Source of the DNA: Haloarchaeobius sp. HME9146
GTDB taxonomy: Archaea; Halobacteriota; Halobacteria; Halobacteriales; Natrialbaceae
Direction of reading: 5' to 3'
DNA length: 64,000 nt
NCBI RefSeq assembly: GCF_025399835.1
Contig: NZ_JAODVR010000002.1
Span: forward strand, 186,001-250,000
Below the pieces are notes generated by a model that ran no database searches, was not told where the DNA came from, and was given only the letters and a program-made list of their open reading frames with translations. Positions 57,781-64,000 of this stretch are shown here, in pieces. Made by a program: the position numbers and the translations under genes. Every line of letters starts with the position of its first letter. Position 1 is the first letter of the stretch.

Positions 57781-60723
57781 ATGGAATACAGACGGCTCGT
57801 TCTGACGCGGTGGACCCGACGCGACCGGCTGGCAGTTCTCACCATCGCGGTCACCGTCGCCTTCTTTACGAGCACGGTGCTCGCCGTGACGGCCGTCTCG
57901 ACGCAGACGACCGCCATCGCCGCCGAGTTCGAAACCCCAGCGAGCGTCGAACACGTCTCTGGTGGCGCGGCCACGGAGCAGGGTGTCGCCATCCCCGCAG
58001 GGACGATCCAGGTCGACGGGACGAACGCGACGCTCGTCGGGCTCTCGAACGAGACGGTTCAGCGCCTGCAAGCCTCGAATATCGTCGTGCCGCCGCCACC
58101 AGGGGCCGGTGTCACCGTCGCAACTGACGGAGCAGGGCGGTCGGCTGGCAACGTGACTGTCGTGACGAGCGACGGGACCGAGACGACCGTCTCGCTCCAG
58201 ACGCGGTCCGCCGGGCAGCAAGCGATACCCGGGGAGTGGTATGTGGCGAACGAGACGCTCGCTAGCCAGGTCGGTGGCGGGGACGGGTACCGAATCGAGA
58301 CGGAGACGCCGACCGTCCCGGCCGACGGATCCCCGGTGCTCGGTGCACTCGCGTTCTTCGTCGCCGGGACGCGCTCGCTCGTCGGATTGCTGTTCGCCGG
58401 GGCAGTGGGTGTCGCCATCCTCGTGGGCGTCATCGTCTACAGCGTCGTCAGGATGACCGTCAGGGACCGGCGAGAGGAGATACGGCTGGTCAGGGCACTC
58501 GGTGCGCTCCCGCGACAGGTCCTCACACTGTTCGGCGGGCGGGCACTGTTGCTGACGGCGGTCGGCATCGCACTGGGGTATTCGGTCGGCGTCATCGGGG
58601 TGAACCTGGCCGCGAACGTGGGCGTGTTCCTCGGGCTGCCGACCTCCCTCTCCATGCGCGTCTCGGCACGTTCCGCGGTGTTGCTCTTGCAGGGGTACGG
58701 CATCGTCTTCGCCAGTGGTGGCATCGCCGGGATACTCGCGACGCTTCCGGCAGTCAGGGGCGCACCCTACGCCGAGACGGGCGAGGACTACTCGGACGGT
58801 CGCCTGACGAGTCTCGCACCTGCAACGCTCGAACCGGAACTGTTCGACTGGCGCGGGGTGGTGCCTGCCGCCGGAGCCCTGACCGTTTTCGTCGCCGTGC
58901 TGTTGCTCGTGACCTCGTTCGCCGGAGCACTCGGCCCACTCGCGGGCGGTGACGGTGCGACGGTTACCGAACCGGGCGCGACGCATCCCATCGCGAGCGA
59001 CGTCCCCGGACACTACGCCGGTGTGCTCGAATCTCAGGACCAGATTACCGCGAGCCCGGAGATACTGGGTTTCTCGACCGTCGACGGTACCGCCGTGCTG
59101 GTCCGTGGGGCGGATTACGAGAAGTTCGCGACGGTGAGCGACGCGGCCCTCGTCGCCGGCCGCCGGCCGACCACACAGGGCGAGGCCGTCATCGGAGCGG
59201 ACCTCGCCGCGTCACTCGGTGTCGAGCCAGGTGACGAGGTGACGCTCGGGGGGAGCACGCGACCCGCGTTCACCTCGGTGTCGGTGGTGGGGACCTACGA
59301 GGCACCGGGCTACTTCGACGACCACCTGCTCGTCTCGCTCTCGACGGCTCGTCATCTTTCGACGAAGCGCGGTGATTCGGTGAACTTCATCCGGCTGTCC
59401 GAGCGACCGGACGCCTCCCCGGGCGGCGACGAGGTCCAGGTCGTCGACCTCGGTGCGCCGAACCGGACGACGGTCGGGTCGACGGTCACGGTGACCGCAA
59501 CGGTGTTGAACCCGACCACCTCGACAGTGGAGCGGACGGTGACGTTCACCATCGATGGACAATCGGTCGACCGGACGGTATCGATCCGGTCGTTCGCCTC
59601 GCGGACGGTATCGACCAGATTCGAAGCGACCGAGACCGGGTCGGTGACCGTCGGCGTCGAGGACCGCACGAGGACGGTGCAGGTGCTGCCCGCCGATGCA
59701 GTCACCATCCGCGGGCTTCCCCCGGTCGCGCCACCCGATTCGAGCATCCGCGTCCAGGTGGTCGGAGTGGCTGACGGCGCACCCGTTGCAGGGGCCACGG
59801 TGACCCTCGGTAGCGAGACGTACGAGTCTGACGAGAACGGCGTGGTGTCGCTTTCGGTCCCATCGACGGGAACCTACGACGTGGAAGTCGCTCGCGGGGA
59901 CTACGCGACGACGCAGCGGCTCGAGGTCGCCACTGGTGCGCAACGTTCCCTCGTCGCCTCGTGGGACGTTCCTGCGGCCGCCTCTCCGCTCTCGCAGGTG
60001 GAGGGCCGCCTCACCGTCTCGAACCCCTGGAACCAGACGCTCTCCCGGACGGTCCTGCTCAACTATCCCGGCAGAACGCGGTCGGTGTCCGTCTCCCTCG
60101 CCCCCGGTGAATCCCGGACGGTGCCGGTTTCGGTCGGCAGGCTGGCACCCGATTCGTACGAGTTCACCGCCGTGAGCGACGGCGAGGAACTGGCGACCGC
60201 GACGCTCCGAGTCGAGGGCGACGCTCGGCTCGCGTCTGCAATCGCCTCCCACAGCGCGACCGAGGCCGGGACGACCGGTATCGGGCGGGCCGTCGCGACC
60301 GTCTTCGGGAACGTCCAGATAATCGTCGCTGCCCTCGTCGTGTTCGCCGGCGTGATGACCGTCGGTGGGACCACGGCCGCATTCGCCCGGAGCGTCCAGG
60401 CCCGGTACCGCGAACTCGGGCTGTACCGGGCGGTCGGTGCGAGTCGCCGGCAGGTCCTGGGCGTGGTGGTCCGTGACGGACTCCGGGTCGGGAGCGTGGC
60501 GACCGTGCTGGGGTTGGCACTCGGGACGGGGTCTGTGCTCGCGCTGGAACAGCTCGGGTTGCTCCGGGTGTACGGCGTCAGCGCACCCGTTGAACTCGGT
60601 GTTTCGACGCTGGGTCTGTCGGTCGTGACCAGTCTCGTGCTGGTCGTCACCGGGACGGTGCTGGCCGTCTGGCCGGCGCTGCAGAAAGAGCCGGTCGTGC
60701 TCGTCGAGGCTGGAGACGAATAG
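57781..60723 (+). CDS. large FtsX/MacB-type permease with internal extracellular domains
   Basis: 980 residues. One membrane helix near the N-terminus, then extracellular residues to about 195, an FtsX core of three helices (VGVAILVGVIVYSVV...EIRLVRALGALPRQVL, GIALGYSVGVIG, YGIVFASGGIAGILATLPA), a second MacB-like extracellular part (residues 385-545), a long beta-rich insert with CARDB-like and carboxypeptidase-regulatory/Big-like repeats (about 555-820: VGSTVTVTATVLNPTTSTVERTVTF, GVADGAPVAGATVTLGSETYESDENGVVSL), and a final FtsX core (YRELGLYRAVGASRRQVLGVVVRDGL). The two cores suggest one polypeptide forms the whole permease. No LolD/MacB ATPase gene is in this window. Confidence 0.88.
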   Translation: MEYRRLVLTRWTRRDRLAVLTIAVTVAFFTSTVLAVTAVSTQTTAIAAEFETPASVEHVSGGAATEQGVAIPAGTIQVDGTNATLVGLSNETVQRLQASNIVVPPPPGAGVTVATDGAGRSAGNVTVVTSDGTETTVSLQTRSAGQQAIPGEWYVANETLASQVGGGDGYRIETETPTVPADGSPVLGALAFFVAGTRSLVGLLFAGAVGVAILVGVIVYSVVRMTVRDRREEIRLVRALGALPRQVLTLFGGRALLLTAVGIALGYSVGVIGVNLAANVGVFLGLPTSLSMRVSARSAVLLLQGYGIVFASGGIAGILATLPAVRGAPYAETGEDYSDGRLTSLAPATLEPELFDWRGVVPAAGALTVFVAVLLLVTSFAGALGPLAGGDGATVTEPGATHPIASDVPGHYAGVLESQDQITASPEILGFSTVDGTAVLVRGADYEKFATVSDAALVAGRRPTTQGEAVIGADLAASLGVEPGDEVTLGGSTRPAFTSVSVVGTYEAPGYFDDHLLVSLSTARHLSTKRGDSVNFIRLSERPDASPGGDEVQVVDLGAPNRTTVGSTVTVTATVLNPTTSTVERTVTFTIDGQSVDRTVSIRSFASRTVSTRFEATETGSVTVGVEDRTRTVQVLPADAVTIRGLPPVAPPDSSIRVQVVGVADGAPVAGATVTLGSETYESDENGVVSLSVPSTGTYDVEVARGDYATTQRLEVATGAQRSLVASWDVPAAASPLSQVEGRLTVSNPWNQTLSRTVLLNYPGRTRSVSVSLAPGESRTVPVSVGRLAPDSYEFTAVSDGEELATATLRVEGDARLASAIASHSATEAGTTGIGRAVATVFGNVQIIVAALVVFAGVMTVGGTTAAFARSVQARYRELGLYRAVGASRRQVLGVVVRDGLRVGSVATVLGLALGTGSVLALEQLGLLRVYGVSAPVELGVSTLGLSVVTSLVLVVTGTVLAVWPALQKEPVVLVEAGDE

Positions 60724-60748
60724 AGTCCTAAATCGGCTGCTAACAGGC

Positions 60749-62128
60749 TCAGTCCGACTCGTCTGCCCAGTCGTTCCAGACGTACACCAGCGTGTGCACG
60801 TCGATCATGTCGGCGTCGGGCCGTTCTTCCCTGAGCACGTCACGGAGTTCGCGACAGGTGAGGACCACCTGCCAGTACTGGGTCGGCCGGAAGCCGGTGT
60901 CGAGGCCGTCGACCGAGGAGTTCGCCGCGAAGAAGGAGTCGAAGCGGCTGTACTGGAAGGTGATGTAGTCCTCGGGGTAGGCGAACATCAACAGCGTGCT
61001 CGCAAACCGCATGAGGTTCCCCGGGGAGACGTCGAGCGGGGCACAGAAGTTCTGGAGTGCGCCGAGCCGGTCGGTGACGTGTGCGTCCTCGGTCAACAGG
61101 TCCGAGATGACTGCTGCGCCCTCCTCGGGGTTCTCGAGGCAGTGCTTCCGGACGGCGTTCCAGTCGGACGCGCCCCACCGGCCCATCATGTGGTTCAGGA
61201 CGGACGAGACCGGCTCCATCCCCACGTCGAGGTCCGCGAAGAACGAGTCGAGTTCCTCGGGGTCGAGGTCGGTGATATCGTACTTCTCTCGAATCGTTTC
61301 CTCGAAATACTTCGCATACGCCCACTTCCAGGACTCGATGTGGGTCCCGCCCCAGTGCTCGGTCGTCTCGTCCTGGTACGCTCCGGACTCGCGCGCGGCG
61401 AGGTGGCCGTCGATGGCGGGAGCCAGTTTCTCGTAGTCGAGCCGTATCGGCCGGTTCGTCTCCGTGCTCCCGGACGAACCGTACCCGTCGAGCGACCGGT
61501 AGAGCGGCCCGCGCGGGCCGTCCACCTCTGCCCGAATGGTCTCGGGGTCGACCGTCGTCACCAGCGCAAGGAGTTCGTCAATCTCGACCCAGACGGGGAC
61601 TTCGTGGTCGGTCCCGGCGGTCACGTGGCCGACGCGTTCACGGTAGGTCTCCGCGAACCGTTCGAGCGAGTCGACCCGTTTCTCGTACGTGTTGCCGCCC
61701 GCGAACCCGAACTGCTTGAGCCCACTCGCGGCCTGGCTCGTCGGGATGGGACTGGTCTCGGCGTGGGTTCGCCCGTACAATTCCCAGAGCGATTGCGACC
61801 ACTGGAACTTCCGCTCCCATGCCGGTTCGTACGTCTCGGCGTCGCGCACCTCGGCGAACAGCTCGGCGAGCTCCTCGACCGACCCCCAGAAGGAGTCGAG
61901 GGCGAGGCTCTTGTTCGGAGAGAGCGACTCGTAGAGGGCGTCGAGGTCCCACAGTTCCTCGAAGGTCTCTGTCGATGGGTTCTCGATGAACTCGTCCAGA
62001 CGCTCGGTACACACGCGGGTCCGGTTCGATTCCGAGAGGTCGTATCCCGGTCCAGTGGGATGCTCGGGAACTGTCTGCTTCCACGCGGAGAGTATCGCTT
62101 CCTGCCGGGGACCGAACGTATCTGTCAC
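60749..62128 (-). CDS. standalone protein resembling the N-terminal region of McrB-type ATPases
   Basis: 459 residues from a GTG at 62128 (TDTFGPRQEAILSAWKQ follows); no in-frame ATG exists near there. No membrane segment and no AAA+ motif. The C-terminal 150 residues, with PGNLMRFASTLLMFAYPEDYITFQYSRFDSFFAA, CRELRDVLREERPDADMIDVHTLVYVWNDW, resemble what I recall from the N-terminal part of haloarchaeal McrB-like restriction ATPases, where it is thought to recognise modified DNA. The N-terminal half (DEFIENPSTETFEELWDLDALYESL) is also seen in such proteins. A lone recognition module is possible. Low certainty on function. Confidence 0.7.
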   Translation of the reverse strand: MTDTFGPRQEAILSAWKQTVPEHPTGPGYDLSESNRTRVCTERLDEFIENPSTETFEELWDLDALYESLSPNKSLALDSFWGSVEELAELFAEVRDAETYEPAWERKFQWSQSLWELYGRTHAETSPIPTSQAASGLKQFGFAGGNTYEKRVDSLERFAETYRERVGHVTAGTDHEVPVWVEIDELLALVTTVDPETIRAEVDGPRGPLYRSLDGYGSSGSTETNRPIRLDYEKLAPAIDGHLAARESGAYQDETTEHWGGTHIESWKWAYAKYFEETIREKYDITDLDPEELDSFFADLDVGMEPVSSVLNHMMGRWGASDWNAVRKHCLENPEEGAAVISDLLTEDAHVTDRLGALQNFCAPLDVSPGNLMRFASTLLMFAYPEDYITFQYSRFDSFFAANSSVDGLDTGFRPTQYWQVVLTCRELRDVLREERPDADMIDVHTLVYVWNDWADESD

Positions 62129-62210
62129 GGTACAACAGACCCATGCAGGACGTAAAGTTCCCAGGGCAACGGTCGCAAGTTTTCTTGGTGTACTCGACCG
62201 CCGACTCGCC

Positions 62211-63158
62211 TCACCGCCAGCGGATAGTGAACGTTCCTTCGGGTGGAATCCGGTATTGCCCAGACGGCAGATTGAACTTCTCACTGGCCAACACGGGCTG
62301 GAACCGGACCTCCGACTCGGAGGCTGTCCCGGGAGACGGGTTGTCGGTCCGAATGAAATACTCGTGGTAGTCGTCCAGGTTCTTCCCAGGGCCACCGTGC
62401 CCCTGCAGCTGGATGAGCAGGTCCCCGTACCCGAGGTCAGTCCCCGGGAACGGATAGGTGGCAACGTATCCCATGTCGAAGTGCTGCTCGTCCTTGTCGA
62501 CGGTGAAGGTGCCATCCTGATACGCGTCGGCGAACGCAGACTGAACGTGCCACTCCGCGGGAAGCCATTCGAACGCCTTCGTGCTCATCTGTGTCGTCGC
62601 ACTCTCCTCGATGCTGAACCCCTCGAAACTCGCGACCCCCTCCAGAGTACCCGTGTCGCCACCGCTGTTCACGGCCACGACGGCGAGGTTCGCCTTCGAG
62701 GTGGCAGGGACCACCATCTGAATCACGTCCTCGTCGCTCTGCCGCTGGACTGCCTTGGAGTATACCGCACCGTTGCTTGGATATCGGAGTCTGATGGCGA
62801 CGTGCGAGAGATAGACCTGATTTGCGACACCCGGGGCACTCGCACCAGCGAATCGGGTCGAACTCGACGCCGTCTCGAGCGTCGATTCGAGGTGCTCCCA
62901 GTCGACCTGGACCTCGTACAGTGTCGGCTGGTCCCCGCTTCCATCTGACTCCTCTTGCGTCGTCGATTCAGTCGGTCGGTCTGTCGGTTGCTCCGTCGTC
63001 GCAGTCGTCTGCTCCGTCATCGCGGTCGTCTGTTTCGACGTCTGCGTCGACGATTCCGTATCAGTACCACCCGCCACATCCGCGGTGTCACTTTCCAGCC
63101 GAAGACAGCCTGCAAGCGAGACAGGGGCAAGCGCCCGAATGAAGGTACGACGATCCAT
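62211..63158 (-). CDS. Tat lipoprotein of unknown function
   Basis: 315 residues. Short signal MDRRTFIRALAPVSLAGC with twin arginines and lipobox, then a Thr/Glu/Ser linker to about residue 78 and a globular beta-rich domain (LYEVQVDWEHLESTLETASSSTRFAGAS, VVPATSKANLAVVAVN, FDMGYVATYPFPGTDLGYGDLLIQLQGHGGPGKN). No catalytic motif is recognisable. It is probably surface-exposed. It lies 82 bases upstream of the standalone McrB-like gene on the same strand, which hints at a possible pairing. I do not recognise the family. Confidence 0.8.
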   Translation of the reverse strand: MDRRTFIRALAPVSLAGCLRLESDTADVAGGTDTESSTQTSKQTTAMTEQTTATTEQPTDRPTESTTQEESDGSGDQPTLYEVQVDWEHLESTLETASSSTRFAGASAPGVANQVYLSHVAIRLRYPSNGAVYSKAVQRQSDEDVIQMVVPATSKANLAVVAVNSGGDTGTLEGVASFEGFSIEESATTQMSTKAFEWLPAEWHVQSAFADAYQDGTFTVDKDEQHFDMGYVATYPFPGTDLGYGDLLIQLQGHGGPGKNLDDYHEYFIRTDNPSPGTASESEVRFQPVLASEKFNLPSGQYRIPPEGTFTIRWR

Positions 63159-63322
63159 CGTAGTGATACCAGTACTCTCGATAGCCTCCTAAAATGTGTT
63201 TCGCCCGCGAGTATTGTAGATGACCGGGAGTACGACAGCAGAATTCGTTCGCGAGCAAAAAACGAGGTCCACCCTTCAGGCCGTCCGCTTGAATCGGGTG
63301 ATGAACGCAGGTCGTCCTGCGC

Positions 63323-64000
63323 TCAGTTGGTCCGACGCATCGCGAGCAGCGCCGCCGCGACCAGGGCGACGAGCGCGGGTCCGAGACCGAATCCGGGTAT
63401 CGAGGAGCTGCTTCCGGAGTCGTCAGCGTCGTCCTCTGCCGGGGGTTCCGTCGTGGTGTCGGCCACGGTGGTCGACTCGGTCGTCGTCACCGGGTCGTCG
63501 CTGTTCGACGGTGCGGTCGTGGTCTGCGTCGAGTCGGTCGTGGTCGGCGTCGCGGTCGTGGTCGTCGATTCGCCCGCCGATTCGACGGTGACGAACTCGA
63601 AGTCGCTGCCGTCGGGACTGAGGCTGTGCGTTCCCTCCTCGCTGAAGCGGTAGGTGAACTCGACGGTGCGCTCCATGCCCTTCAGCACGGAGAGGCGCTT
63701 GCCTTCGACGAGTTCGCCGTCCACGTACAGCGCGGGGGTGATGGTCTTCGTGCTGTCGGCGTTGTTCGCGACCGTGACGGTGAGCGTGACCTGCTCACCG
63801 GGGGCGACAGTCGAGTCCGAGACGGACCAGTCAGCAATCTTGATGGTGCCAGCCGAGCCACTGCCCTGACCGCCACCACCGCCGCCACCGCCGCCCTGGT
63901 TACCCCCGCCACCGCTGCCGCCGTCACCGGCACCAGCCACGGTGAAGTTCACCGTCTTGTTGAGGGTGCGGCCGAGGGAGTCAGTGAGCGTCACGACGAG
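63323..64000 (-). CDS. C-terminal part of a PGF-CTERM surface protein, 5' end beyond window
   Basis: The frame enters from the right edge, so the N-terminus is missing. About 225 residues are visible: a Gly-rich linker, an immunoglobulin-like CARDB-type domain (KIADWSVSDSTVAPGEQVTLTVTVANNADSTKTI...EFTYRFSEEGTHSLSPDG), a Thr/Ser/Asp-rich stretch likely O-glycosylated, and a C-terminal PGF-CTERM tail: IPGFGLGPALVALVAAALLAMRR. PGF-CTERM proteins are processed by archaeosortase A and lipid-anchored at the surface. It may be a glycoprotein of the S-layer or an adhesin. Confidence 0.9.
   Translation of the reverse strand, partial: LVVTLTDSLGRTLNKTVNFTVAGAGDGGSGGGGNQGGGGGGGGGQGSGSAGTIKIADWSVSDSTVAPGEQVTLTVTVANNADSTKTITPALYVDGELVEGKRLSVLKGMERTVEFTYRFSEEGTHSLSPDGSDFEFVTVESAGESTTTTATPTTTDSTQTTTAPSNSDDPVTTTESTTVADTTTEPPAEDDADDSGSSSSIPGFGLGPALVALVAAALLAMRRTN

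Noticed and set aside
57502-59013. Minus-strand frame of 503 codons opposite MoxR and the FtsX-like gene
   Set aside because: It crosses two coupled plus-strand genes and is Arg/Asp/Gly low complexity.
60749-62515. Longer version of the McrB-N-like gene starting at 62515
   Set aside because: The extra 129 residues are Ser/Thr/Arg-rich and antisense to the lipoprotein gene; the GTG at 62128 gives a protein-like start and no overlap.
63870-63935. Triplet-rich repeat near the right edge
   Set aside because: It encodes a Gly-rich linker in the PGF-CTERM protein; not a CRISPR or satellite.
1-64000. tRNA, rRNA, CRISPR, IS elements, replication origin
   Set aside because: Reading for tRNA T-arm consensus, spaced direct repeats, transposase motifs and orc1/cdc6-like repeats gave nothing convincing. 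A covariance-model and HMM scan would be decisive.

Overview
The window is chromosomal-type DNA from a halophilic archaeon (class Halobacteria). Support for this: high GC, strongly acidic proteins rich in Asp and Glu, twin-arginine signal peptides with lipoboxes, AT-rich promoters about 27-30 bases before start codons (leaderless style), a PGF-CTERM sorting tail, a RdfA-family protein and several zinc-ribbon or winged-helix proteins of haloarchaeal type. I saw no rRNA, tRNA, CRISPR array, insertion sequence or integrase. Almost all of the window is single-copy metabolic and cell-surface genes in short operons, broken by five AT-rich gaps of 0.5-1.0 kb that hold no convincing gene.

Layout. 0-7.6 kb: end of a PurM/HypE-like protein, a class V aminotransferase, an orphan GatC-like PTS membrane component, a winged-helix/zinc-ribbon regulator, a Gfo/Idh/MocA oxidoreductase and a GH13 glycosidase. 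8.1-17.5 kb: a catabolic cassette on the minus strand (PotABCD-like importer, sarcosine-oxidase-like FAD enzyme, and a metal-free M24-fold hydrolase closest in motifs to ectoine hydrolase DoeA/EutD), followed by two tandem IclR regulators; it is bounded by AT-rich gaps. 17.5-23.4 kb: a metallophosphoesterase, a very large exported GH13 lipoprotein with duplicated C-terminal domains, and a universal stress protein.

23.5-41.7 kb is the main accessory block for acyl-CoA and beta-keto-acid metabolism: MFS carrier, thiolase with DUF35 partner, gamma-carbonic-anhydrase-like protein, acetoacetyl-CoA-synthetase-like ligase, a degenerate amidohydrolase with a DUF59 partner, two SDRs, a tungsten-type aldehyde:ferredoxin oxidoreductase, a zinc alcohol dehydrogenase, an RbsABC-like importer, a beta-keto acid cleavage enzyme (BKACE) and an IclR regulator. 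These parts fit one scheme: import of a hydroxy acid or polyol-like compound, oxidation to a beta-keto acid (SDR), cleavage with acetyl-CoA by BKACE to acetoacetate plus an acyl-CoA, activation of acetoacetate by the ligase, and thiolysis. That scheme is inference.

41.9-55.2 kb: RdfA, an AI-2E-family membrane protein with a possible coupled leader ORF, small heat shock protein, small haloarchaeal proteins, a methyltransferase, a GH13 alpha-glucosidase, an exported nuclease with lamin-tail domains, a rhodanese lipoprotein, an FMN alpha-hydroxy acid oxidase and a YdjM-type membrane protein. 55.2-64 kb: a 38-residue zinc ribbon, then a four-gene cell-envelope operon (small membrane protein, DUF4350 protein, MoxR ATPase, large FtsX-like permease with internal extracellular domains), a standalone protein resembling the N-terminal part of McrB-type ATPases, a Tat lipoprotein and the tail of a PGF-CTERM surface protein.

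The observations I rate highest are the DoeA-like catabolic cassette, the BKACE/ligase/thiolase scheme, the metal-site-deficient amidohydrolase with its DUF59 partner, the MoxR-FtsX operon lacking both DUF58 and an ABC ATPase, and a pair of near-identical dyads at 41.75 and 41.87 kb.
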